NCBI GenBank assembly: GCA_034430425.1
Contig: DAOUEK010000024.1
Coordinates: forward strand, 1 to 29,911
Length of the DNA: 29,911 nt
Source: WVZH01 sp034430425
GTDB taxonomy: Bacteria; Chloroflexota; Anaerolineae; Anaerolineales; E44-bin32
Reading direction: 5' to 3'
Within the stretch, counting starts at the first letter, position 1, and each line of letters starts with the position of its first letter. Under the pieces are notes generated by a model. It was given only the letters and a program-made list of their open reading frames with translations. It did not search any database and was not told where the DNA came from. The position numbers and the translations under genes are program-made. Positions 22,047 to 28,844 of the stretch are shown one piece after another.

Positions 22047-23456
22047 TCAGTGCGCAAAAAAGGTGTGGTCAAAAAACTGGAGCGGACTCCTGACGATCTC
22101 GCATTCGAACAAACAATAGTGGGGCAGCCAGAACACCAGTGCCAGAACACAAATGCCAATCGAGAGGCCATAAAAGACGAGGGGATGATCCGCATGCGTC
22201 CGGGAATCGGCGGCCGCGGGGTCTTCATCCGTCTTCTTCTTGCGCCGGGCGAACTCCCGGACGGGCAGATTGAGCGAGACCGCGACCAGGGCGAAATTGA
22301 GGCAGGTGACCGTGAACCAGCGGCCGTAATCATAGGCCGTGAAGTAGACCGGCAGCGAAAGCAGGAGGGGAACAAAGAAATACTTCAGAAAGAACACCCC
22401 CCAATAGCGCCGCGCCGCTCGCGGGGAAAAGGATTGCGCATAATGGGATCGCAGTACGGCATACAAAGACTGCCGGACGAGGTACCAGAGCGAAATGCCC
22501 AACGCCGGGAGAAGCAGCAGCCACTCTTTCCAGTGCAGGGAAACGATCCACCACGTAATCTCGGCGGCCCTGGTCAATGACCAGGACATGGGAATGAAGG
22601 CCCCGGGAAGGGTCGATCCGCTCAGCCGTTCGGGCGGCAGCGTGCAGCTGCCTTCCCGAATCGCGCCGGCGGCCGCCCACTTGTCGCAGATGCCGAAGAG
22701 TGTCTCGTGACCCGGCGTGCCGGAAAGGTATACGGCGCCGAAGGCCATCACCGCCGGCAGGTAGAGCAGCCCGGTCCACAGGGCAGCCCGCTTGAAGTTG
22801 CGCCGGGCATCCATGCGCAGGATCGACAGCGTGATCAGCCCATGCAGCGGGACGAAGATGATGAAATTTCCCTCGTGGATGAGGATGATTGCCGGGAGCA
22901 GGATCGCCGCCACGGGCAGCAATCCCCGCACGTAGCGCCGGAGGTTCCCCTCCGGAAGCGCAGACCCGTCCCCAATTGGAAACGATTTTTCGACGTCGAG
23001 CAGATGCAGGAGCAGCGTGACGTATCCCAGGATTTCCTTGCGGGCGATGGCGTTGTGGTCGTGGAAGTAGAAGAAGAGCAGCGAAGGCAGAAAGAGCAGC
23101 CCGAAAAGCGTCAGCGGATGAAGCGTTTTCCGGGCGCGCGCCAGCATGCGGATGTATCCGACGGCGACGGCCAGGATTAGAATCCAGGAAAAGACCGCCA
23201 CGAAGGACAGCGGCGGGATCGCGCCGGGAACCAGTCGCCAGATCTCCCCCGACAATCCCCGCCGGATAAAGCCCTGGGAATAATCGATGAGCCAATCGGT
23301 GAAGGCCCAATAATTCAGGCTGGTCTCGGAAATGTCTTTGGGCAGCCAATAGAGCACCTCGCGGAGCAGATTGGCAGAAAAGACAGCCAGTAAAATGGTG
23401 TTGATGGTAAAACGGGGGCGGGAAAGGAGAGACTCGATCCGCGTCTTGATCGTCAT
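22047..23456 (-). CDS. Polytopic membrane protein of unknown function
   Basis: 469 residues with about nine to ten hydrophobic segments. After a short cytosolic N-terminus (MTIKTRIESLL) come a first helix (INTILLAVFSANLLREVLYW), a soluble loop with FIRRGLSGEIWRLVPG, then more helices, HDHNAIARKEILGY, a Cys-containing extracytoplasmic loop (ICDKW...GSCTL), and a charged Lys/Arg/Asp-rich loop REFARRKKKTDED before the last helix. The conserved-looking RRGLxGE block resembles uncharacterised polysaccharide-related membrane proteins, but I do not recognise a named family. ATG 23456 with AGGGAG seven bases upstream; an in-frame extension to 23561 lacks a ribosome-binding site. A palindrome (GGCGATC-T-GATCGCC, 23481-23495) lies just upstream. 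Confidence 0.8.
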   Translation of the reverse strand: MTIKTRIESLLSRPRFTINTILLAVFSANLLREVLYWLPKDISETSLNYWAFTDWLIDYSQGFIRRGLSGEIWRLVPGAIPPLSFVAVFSWILILAVAVGYIRMLARARKTLHPLTLFGLLFLPSLLFFYFHDHNAIARKEILGYVTLLLHLLDVEKSFPIGDGSALPEGNLRRYVRGLLPVAAILLPAIILIHEGNFIIFVPLHGLITLSILRMDARRNFKRAALWTGLLYLPAVMAFGAVYLSGTPGHETLFGICDKWAAAGAIREGSCTLPPERLSGSTLPGAFIPMSWSLTRAAEITWWIVSLHWKEWLLLLPALGISLWYLVRQSLYAVLRSHYAQSFSPRAARRYWGVFFLKYFFVPLLLSLPVYFTAYDYGRWFTVTCLNFALVAVSLNLPVREFARRKKKTDEDPAAADSRTHADHPLVFYGLSIGICVLALVFWLPHYCLFECEIVRSPLQFFDHTFFAH

Positions 23457-23931
23457 TGGCAGGCTCCCTTGCGTTAGCCGGGCGATCTGATCGCCTCGCC
23501 CGGGCGGATTGCCAATTTTTAACCGCGATGCGGCTTTTCGACAAGGCTTCGAGCGGGGCAATCATTTTATCGTACATACTTGACGGCCGGCCTGTTAAAC
23601 CTTTAGTATAGGGCGTAGTATGTTTGCTCAAGGGGGGATAAACAGGGTCCCGTCAGCTATTCGCTTTTCTGATATTGACCTGCATCCCCGGTACTTATCT
23701 ACATGTTCGCGGCGTTTATATTTTTACAATTATAAATCGGGGGATATGTTGGTTTTTTCGACTACGCCGGTTTGGGATGGGTCGAAAGCCACAACCTCTT
23801 AGGAAGTATCGGCAACTTGTTAACATACTATTGGTTTGAGAGTATCTCTACCCACAGTCGGCGAGAATCTAATCTCGATTCATAAACCGATTGTGCAATT
23901 TCTCGCTCTGGGGGGTGTAGAAGCGAATACC
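23457..23931. other. Divergent intergenic region
   Basis: About 475 bases between the minus-strand membrane gene and the plus-strand Ig-like gene. Near the left end are two palindromes, GGCGATC-T-GATCGCC (23481-23495) and CGCCCGGGCG (23497-23506), in the leader of the membrane gene. A minus-strand pair TTGAGC / TATACT (around 23630-23605, spacing 15) is a weak promoter. The right half is AT-rich and holds no convincing ORF. No riboswitch could be assigned (see rejected items). Confidence 0.45.
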
Positions 23932-26040
23932 ATGAAACGAAAGACTTATCTTCCATTGGCTATCAGTGCCGCTTTCCTGATCTCCATCGTCGTCACAGTC
24001 GCCCGGGCAGATTACATCGGCCCCAATCGAACAATCGAAACAACCCAATGGCGCCGGCGGGAGTGTCGTTATCGAGCAGTCTACGATCCTCCCGGCGCCG
24101 GCTTCTACAGCTGCACGCTCAGGCTGTACCAAACGCCCGGGTCAAGCTGCGCCGCGGCCGGCAGCACGGCGACATACTTTAACCCAACTTCCTGTGCGGA
24201 TTGGACCTTTAGCTGTACGGATGCTGGCATAGACTGCGACATCTCATTTCAGGGCACCAGTCTTGACTCCTGTTCACCCGGGTCTACTGGATGCCGCGAG
24301 ACGACAAGCACAACGACCCTCGACCCGGCCACAGTGCGCGGGAATTTCACCTGTGCCATCGAAGGGGATCATGGTTGGTGTTTGGCCGGCGCGGCGATCG
24401 CCTTCAACGCCGCAGAGCCCATCACTCCTTATGAAATCGAGTACATCGAAGGATTCTCCGGTGTGTTCTGCGATCCGCCGGATAATCCCAACGTTTCATG
24501 CACCTGGTCTAACGGGGACGAAGGCCAACAATCGTACACATTTTGGGCACACAGCACGTACGGAGACACGAGCAATCAAGGAACAGCCAACTGGCGACTG
24601 GACTCGAATCCCCCAATACCGGGAATTCGTGTTTCCGGGGGAATAGCTGGAAGCGGAGATTGGTATCGTGGAGGCCCACTCGTGGTAGCTGGGGGTGGAT
24701 CCGATGTTTCGCCGGGATCCGGTGTAGCTTCTTCCGAAGTATCCGTCGGCGGCGCCCCCTACGAGTCATCTGTAACCATCGCAACCGAGGGATGGTACGC
24801 CGTCGACATTCTCACAACGGATCAGGCCGGGCATACGGCAAGCAGCTCCACAGGCGTGGGTGTGGATAACACCGCGCCCGTTCTCCACATGGATACAAGC
24901 GGTACTGTAGGATTGGGCGGCTGGTATGTATCCTCAACCGTAACATCGACGGAGTCTGGAACGGATGCACTTTCTGGTATTGGCTCGCGTCAGCACCAAG
25001 TGGATGGCGGTGCGTGGCAATCCGGCGCCAGCGCGAACGTAATCGGCGAAGGTACACACAATGTGAATTGGCAAGTTACAGATCTGGCCGGCAACACCGC
25101 AACGCTATCCCAGACTATCAACATCGATTCGCTCGGACCAGCATCCGTATTTACCTCTCCACCAGATGGAAGTACAGTCACCACGAACGGTGCCCTCAAC
25201 ATGCACGGCAGCAGTGCGGATGCGACTTCCGGGCTTCGCGGCGCGGAAATCTCATTGAATGGTGGAACTACGTGGAGTAATCTGGTGCTGATCGGAGGAT
25301 CCTGGCATTATTCGTGGGACACCCGCACCGTCCCAAACGGGACATACACCGTGCTTGTACGCGCAGCGGATAACGCAGGCAACCTCGAGACGACGGCGCA
25401 AATTATGGTTATCGTCGACAACGAGGGGCCGCGCGTAGATATAACAGAACAATGGATGATCTGGGAAACGGCATCCTTGCGCGTTCAGGATTCCGGCATC
25501 GGCATCCGCAACGCAGCGTTGGTCATTGACGGCGGAAGGTACGGCGAACGGCGTTATTTCTGGACTTCAGGGAACATTCCCGGGCGTTTCACCTGGGACC
25601 GTCATTTTGGAGACCTCATCGCCCCGCCCGGGGAGTATCAGGCTATTCTCACGGCATGGGACGGATTGGGCAACAGCGGATCGGACACGGGGGTGGTCAT
25701 CATTCCCGAACCCCCGACAGCTACACCAACCCTCGCGCCAACTGCTATACCTGCGGCGACAAACCGGCCTTCGAAAAGAGCGCTGAAATCCACACCGATG
25801 CAAGTCGCCATGGCGCCCGTTGCGCCGGATACGAAAAATGTCGCACCACAAGCGACAGAGACTCCCGCACAATCAGCACCTATCATCTGGTGGCCGTTGC
25901 TCGTGATTGTTGGCCTGGCCGGAATTTTCGGCGCTGTGGGATTCTTCGATCCCCGTCCGCAGGTTTGGCGCAGGCTGGCTGAAATTCGAAATCAAGCTTT
26001 CCTGGCCGAAGAAGCCAGAAAGAAAAAGGAGGTCATCTAA
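23932..26040 (+). CDS. Secreted Ig-like-domain surface protein with C-terminal membrane anchor
   Basis: 702 residues. Signal peptide to about residue 26 (ISAAFLISIVVTVARA), then a Cys-rich N-terminal region (~30-210, many CxC/SC pairs such as CSPGSTGC and DCDISF) that is probably disulfide-bonded. From ~220 to ~600 there are bacterial Ig-like units with GWYAVDILTTDQAGHTASSS, NVNWQVTDLAGNTATLSQT and YTVLVRAADNAGNLETTA endings, each with the D..GN signature. A Pro/Thr linker (PPTATPTLAPTAIPAA) leads to a transmembrane helix (~649-672, WWPLLVIVGLAGIFGAVGF) and a short basic cytoplasmic tail. ATG 23932 chosen because it opens the signal peptide. Likely a surface adhesin or structural protein; co-transcribed with the next gene. 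Confidence 0.88.
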   Translation: MKRKTYLPLAISAAFLISIVVTVARADYIGPNRTIETTQWRRRECRYRAVYDPPGAGFYSCTLRLYQTPGSSCAAAGSTATYFNPTSCADWTFSCTDAGIDCDISFQGTSLDSCSPGSTGCRETTSTTTLDPATVRGNFTCAIEGDHGWCLAGAAIAFNAAEPITPYEIEYIEGFSGVFCDPPDNPNVSCTWSNGDEGQQSYTFWAHSTYGDTSNQGTANWRLDSNPPIPGIRVSGGIAGSGDWYRGGPLVVAGGGSDVSPGSGVASSEVSVGGAPYESSVTIATEGWYAVDILTTDQAGHTASSSTGVGVDNTAPVLHMDTSGTVGLGGWYVSSTVTSTESGTDALSGIGSRQHQVDGGAWQSGASANVIGEGTHNVNWQVTDLAGNTATLSQTINIDSLGPASVFTSPPDGSTVTTNGALNMHGSSADATSGLRGAEISLNGGTTWSNLVLIGGSWHYSWDTRTVPNGTYTVLVRAADNAGNLETTAQIMVIVDNEGPRVDITEQWMIWETASLRVQDSGIGIRNAALVIDGGRYGERRYFWTSGNIPGRFTWDRHFGDLIAPPGEYQAILTAWDGLGNSGSDTGVVIIPEPPTATPTLAPTAIPAATNRPSKRALKSTPMQVAMAPVAPDTKNVAPQATETPAQSAPIIWWPLLVIVGLAGIFGAVGFFDPRPQVWRRLAEIRNQAFLAEEARKKKEVI

Positions 26041-26042
26041 TC

Positions 26043-26612
26043 ATGGATCTTTCCATAGGTATCGCGCTCGTTTTGTTGATGGTCACCTTCATCATCATCG
26101 CCATATATTATTTTCGCCGGCAAGCCATTGCACTCGAGCAGGTGGCCGAAATCGAAGAGGAGCGCTACATGCGCCAGACGAAACTCTGGCGCAAGCAGGA
26201 CGCTTCTCAAATCAATGTTGGTGAGCCCCTGTCATGGTTTCAAAAGCAGGCAACGATTGCTTTGGGAAGCGACGTACAACTGCTGGAACCCGGGCGGCGG
26301 AATGCAAGCCCGCCCGTATTGGAATTTCTGGCCAACAGAGGCCAGCGGGTTCTATTTTCACCGCTCGATCTTCGAACCATGAAAAAAGCCTTCGATGGAA
26401 GAACACCCAAAGCGAAGGACGCCGCTTCGAGGTTGGCGAGCATGCAAGGCGAGACTCCCTTGCTCGGTCGGAACACGCGAGGAATCCAAAAGGGGGACGT
26501 CTCCCTGCGCGATAACGAGTATTTCGATATCTGGGCCGGCAATGCAGGAGAGAAAATGGGGATCCAATGGGGGGAACCGGAGAGGCTCTGGGTATATTGG
26601 GTGCAAGCTTAA
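26043..26612 (+). CDS. Single-pass membrane protein, partner of the Ig-like protein (function unknown)
   Basis: 189 residues beginning 2 bases after the upstream stop, with AGGAGG inside the end of that gene. N-terminal membrane helix (IGIALVLLMVTFIIIAIYYF), then a basic/coiled-coil-like stretch (ALEQVAEIEEERYMRQTKLWRKQ) and a globular cytoplasmic domain with WFQKQATIALGSDVQLLEPGRR and a C-terminal YWVQA. It has no recognisable catalytic motif or named domain. The tight spacing suggests it works with the Ig-like protein, whose tail is also cytoplasmic. Confidence 0.75.
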   Translation: MDLSIGIALVLLMVTFIIIAIYYFRRQAIALEQVAEIEEERYMRQTKLWRKQDASQINVGEPLSWFQKQATIALGSDVQLLEPGRRNASPPVLEFLANRGQRVLFSPLDLRTMKKAFDGRTPKAKDAASRLASMQGETPLLGRNTRGIQKGDVSLRDNEYFDIWAGNAGEKMGIQWGEPERLWVYWVQA

Positions 26613-26672
26613 TTCCAAACTGAGCTTATCAAAGGATCCTGGTTCTACTTCTTTGTTTGGTGTGGCAAGGCT

Positions 26673-26699
26673 ATCCTTCGATTACCCGCAGGATGAAGG
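26673..26699 (-). repeat. Intergenic repeat fragment (TCATCCTG...CGAAGGA type)
   Basis: Read on the minus strand the segment runs TCATCCTG-CGGGTAAT-CGAAGGA. Its ends match the ends of the longer copy at 26892-26940, which lies in the opposite orientation. The TCATCCTGAG...CGAAGGA pattern is familiar as a dispersed short repeat in several bacterial genomes. Confidence 0.6.
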
Positions 26700-26891
26700 C
26701 AAGCTGTTGGTTGCGGATGTGTATTCGCAACCAGTATTGGGTAGATTTGAATCTGCCAGTCGCTGCATCGAAGTCTTTGCACAAGATGAAATTGAAACCG
26801 TTACACGAACACGCAATGGATTTCTTCTGCGTTGATCAACGGATGAATATCCGCTGACTGGATACATATCCGGCACCAGCGCACGTCCAAG

Positions 26892-26940
26892 CATCATCCT
26901 GAGCGGAGTGAGATTCGAAGAAGCGAACGCAGTCGAAGGA
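26892..26940 (+). repeat. Intergenic dispersed repeat (TCATCCTGAG...CGAAGGA)
   Basis: The segment starts CATCATCCTGAGCGGAGTG and ends GCAGTCGAAGGA. It resembles the widely scattered CATCCTGAGCGAAGCGAAGGA-type short repeat of some Chloroflexota and other genomes. A shorter, inverted relative is at 26673-26699. Confidence 0.65.
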
Positions 26941-27017
26941 CCATGGGTGGAAGGACACTTCGATTGCCTTATCCGCTCTCCGGCCTGGCACTCTCGGGAA
27001 GTTTATAAACAACATCC

Positions 27018-27052
27018 TTTCCCCGGTGGGGAGAGGGTTGGGGTGAGGGGGT
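27018..27052 (+). repeat. G-rich intergenic repeat (CTTTCCCC-GGT-GGGGAGAGGG...)
   Basis: CTTTCCCC and GGGGAGAG form a hairpin with a GGT loop and run into GGTTGGGGTGAGGGGG. The CCCCTCACCCCAACCCTCTCCCC form of this sequence is a common dispersed intergenic repeat. It ends close to the GTTAACC before the parB-like stop. Confidence 0.6.
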
Positions 27053-27112
27053 TAACCATTAAAAAGGAAGCTGCCCCCCGATCTTGATTCACAGGAGACC
27101 TTGAACGAACAA

Positions 27113-28126
27113 CTACCTCCTGATTCCATTATTACGCTCATCCATTGTTATGCGGATATTCTGCTCGAGTCTTACCAGAAACTCCGTCAGGGGACAGCCG
27201 CGACAAATTGCTTTCACATCCCGCATCGGACAGAGCCCGCAGGTTTCCTCGACACCGTGACTGATGAATTCCCATGCCGGCTCGGCGATGCTTGTCAAGC
27301 TGTCCTGCTTGAGATCGCATGCCGCACATGCCTGTTTGACGCCTTCCCGCACTTGACCCCAATTGTCGATCTCCTCTACTCCGAGAGAATCCTGATCCAG
27401 TGCAGCGGAGGCATGCGCCACACATGGGGGATGCCCTTTCTGCAGCAATTGGCCTGCGCGGCCATTGTGATTCGAATCGATTATTTCCTCATTCCAGCGT
27501 TTACAGGTCTTCATAATGGTCTTGATCGAAGCCTTGCGCTTCGCCAATTGATCTGCGAGTGCAATCCTTTCGCCGTGATTCTGGACACTTAAAAAGGCAT
27601 CGACGACGCGGCGATCGGAGGGTATCCGCCTGCGGGCAATGTGCTTCTGGATGGATTCATCCAAATCCAGCAGCCGCAGCGCATTGCTGATGGTTACGTT
27701 GGAAATTCCCAGTTCCTTTGCAATCGTCAGCTGGGTTATTCCCTCGACTACATATAGTTGAAAAAACAACTTCGCCCGATCGATGGGATTCTTGGGATAG
27801 TAATGCTCGGAAGTCCTTCCCATGATCAGCAGTTTATCCTTCCGGCTGAGATCGCGCATCACCTCACATTTCAGCAGCGGTGCCTTTTTTCCCAGTCGCC
27901 GAACCGCCGCGAGACGGAAATTGCCGTCGACGACCAGGTATTTCAACCGGCCATCCGGCAAATTTCCATCCGGTGTGACGAGCAAAGCCTGATCCACCCC
28001 ATTGCCAGCCAATATCGATTCCGCCAACTTTTCCAGATCCCCTTTGGGGTAAAACCCTCTTGGATTATCCGGATCATGCTCCAATTGTTCGTGGGATACC
28101 AGTAAAAAATCCTCCATACGCTTCAC
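27113..28126 (-). CDS. ParB/Spo0J-like protein with Cys-rich C-terminus
   Basis: About 337 residues. The ParB N-terminal domain is clear: EQLEHDPDNPRGFYPKGDLEKLAESI, QALLVTPDG, YLVVDGNFRLAAVRRLG (in place of the GERRxRA box; first Arg lost), and SEHYYPKNPIDRAKLFFQLY. A helix-turn-helix follows (ITQLTIAKELGISNVTISNALRLLDL). The last ~110 residues carry seven Cys: PPCVAH, CAAC and CGLC-x8-CRGC, suggesting a Zn or Fe-S site not present in chromosomal ParB. No ParA lies next to it. Start: GTG 28126 after AGGGGG (nine-base spacing); GTG 28174 is possible, but a TATAAA box (28166-28161) sits inside that extension. ATG 28117 is a third option. Confidence 0.83.
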   Translation of the reverse strand: MKRMEDFLLVSHEQLEHDPDNPRGFYPKGDLEKLAESILAGNGVDQALLVTPDGNLPDGRLKYLVVDGNFRLAAVRRLGKKAPLLKCEVMRDLSRKDKLLIMGRTSEHYYPKNPIDRAKLFFQLYVVEGITQLTIAKELGISNVTISNALRLLDLDESIQKHIARRRIPSDRRVVDAFLSVQNHGERIALADQLAKRKASIKTIMKTCKRWNEEIIDSNHNGRAGQLLQKGHPPCVAHASAALDQDSLGVEEIDNWGQVREGVKQACAACDLKQDSLTSIAEPAWEFISHGVEETCGLCPMRDVKAICRGCPLTEFLVRLEQNIRITMDERNNGIRR

Positions 28127-28202
28127 GTCTACTTGCCCCCTTCGATGCAAATTTCTACCGTTTATAATGATCACACGTTACTTACGAGGATGCAGAAAAA
28201 GC

Positions 28203-28240
28203 AATCCCGCCCATTCCTTCCGGGTGGGCGGGATTTCTTG
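28203..28240 (-). terminator. Strong intrinsic terminator upstream of the ParB-like gene
   Basis: AATCCCGCCCA (28203-28213) and TGGGCGGGATT (28225-28235) form a perfect 11-bp stem. On the minus strand it is followed by GCTTTTTCTG; on the plus strand by TCTTGTGG. It best ends minus-strand transcription coming from the right (the small ORF at 28601-28395), so parB would need its own promoter. Confidence 0.85.
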
Positions 28241-28255
28241 TGGTGAATAATGGAG

Positions 28256-28361
28256 GAGGCCAGCAAATGGTACGCGATCTCAAGAGTTGCCTCGAACAGG
28301 AGCTTGAGCTAGCGTTCCGTACAATTTCAGGTAGATCTCCCCCTTTACCATTGCTGGCCTC
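28256..28361 (-). repeat. Long-range inverted repeat, probable structured RNA
   Basis: GAGGCCAGCAAATGGTA (28256-28272) and TACCATTGCTGGCCTC (28346-28361) are complementary over 16 pairs with a single one-base bulge. The 73-base interior has further pairings: CTCAAG (28279) with CTTGAG (28303), and GATCT (28276) with AGATC (28333). The whole is followed on the minus strand by the terminator at 28203-28235. This is more organisation than expected for spacer DNA; a folded RNA or a mobile-element end are both possible. Confidence 0.6.
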
Positions 28362-28394
28362 TCACCGTCCGCCGACTCAAGTCCCCCCGAGTAC

Positions 28395-28601
28395 CTACCT
28401 AGACACCATCCCGGTTACCTGTTTCAATCTCATCCGAATTTGCACCTGCCCAGTCCCATTATGGGAGAACCGACTACGGCAATCCATTCTAGGATTCACG
28501 ACAGCGTCTCGATACAGATTGTGGAGGCGTTTTTCGATTTCATCATTGATGGATCGAGAATGTTGTTCACCATCCGGCAGTGTTGTTCCTGCGATACGCA
28601 T
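28395..28601 (-). CDS. Small hypothetical protein
   Basis: A 68-residue ORF beginning MRIAGTTLPDGEQHSRSIND, with GGAGG eight bases before the ATG at 28601. N-terminal half is helical and charged (INDEIEKRLHNLYRDAVV); the rest is basic. I do not recognise it. The antisense plus-strand ORF of 132 codons (28240-28638) has a ribosome-binding site too but looks non-coding. It may be a real small gene, part of a structured-RNA locus, or chance. Confidence 0.35.
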   Translation of the reverse strand: MRIAGTTLPDGEQHSRSINDEIEKRLHNLYRDAVVNPRMDCRSRFSHNGTGQVQIRMRLKQVTGMVSR

Positions 28602-28644
28602 CTTTCTCACCTCCGGGAACCCTCTTGCTCGTGTCTAAAACCAC

Positions 28645-28746
28645 TTTAGCACCCCTGCAGGGAATCTGTACGTGACGCTGGCGTCACCCAAACGGGACAT
28701 CAGCGTCCCGTTTGAGGTCATCGCCAAGATGACTCTCCGTGCTAAA
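28645..28746. repeat. Multi-branched palindromic element
   Basis: An outer pair TTTAGCAC (28645-28652) / GTGCTAAA (28739-28746) encloses four consecutive palindromes: CCCTGCAGGG (28653-28662), GTGACGC-TG-GCGTCAC (28672-28687), CAAACGGGAC-N6-GTCCCGTTTG (28689-28714) and GTCATC-N5-GATGAC (28717-28733). All stems are perfect, so about 80 of 102 bases are paired. Such a cloverleaf-like layout is typical of REP/MITE-like elements or of structured RNAs; it has no coding potential. Confidence 0.7.
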
Positions 28747-28844
28747 TTTGTTCGCTATTTTTTTTGCCAACGCCTGTGATGATCCTTCCCCTTCGTTTAC
28801 GCCCTCCTTTCCTGTACAATATATGGATTGAGAGGGGCAAGAAG

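Larger units (their letters stand above)
26613..27112. other. Intergenic region carrying dispersed-repeat fragments
   Basis: 500 bases between a plus-strand gene end and the minus-strand parB-like stop. It contains three repeat-like segments (separate entries) and a small hairpin (GGTTGCG / CGCAACC, near 26709-26732). Plus-strand reading frames across it lack ribosome-binding sites and are built from the repeats. Confidence 0.6.

Noticed and set aside
22330..23631. 433-codon minus-strand frame overlapping the membrane protein
   Set aside because: It is Arg/Pro/Ala-rich and out of frame with the hydrophobic protein, which has a proper ribosome-binding site and membrane helices.
23745..23830. 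Possible c-di-GMP (GEMM) riboswitch: GGGTCGAAAGCCAC looks like GGGACGCAAAGCCAC
   Set aside because: The obligatory upstream GGCAAACC arm is missing and the P1 pairing cannot be built. An Infernal search with RF01051 would settle it.
28240..28638. 132-codon plus-strand ORF with GGAGG before an internal ATG at 28267
   Set aside because: The putative ribosome-binding site and ATG are part of the inverted repeat, and the protein is low-complexity and Ser/Pro/Arg-rich without pattern.
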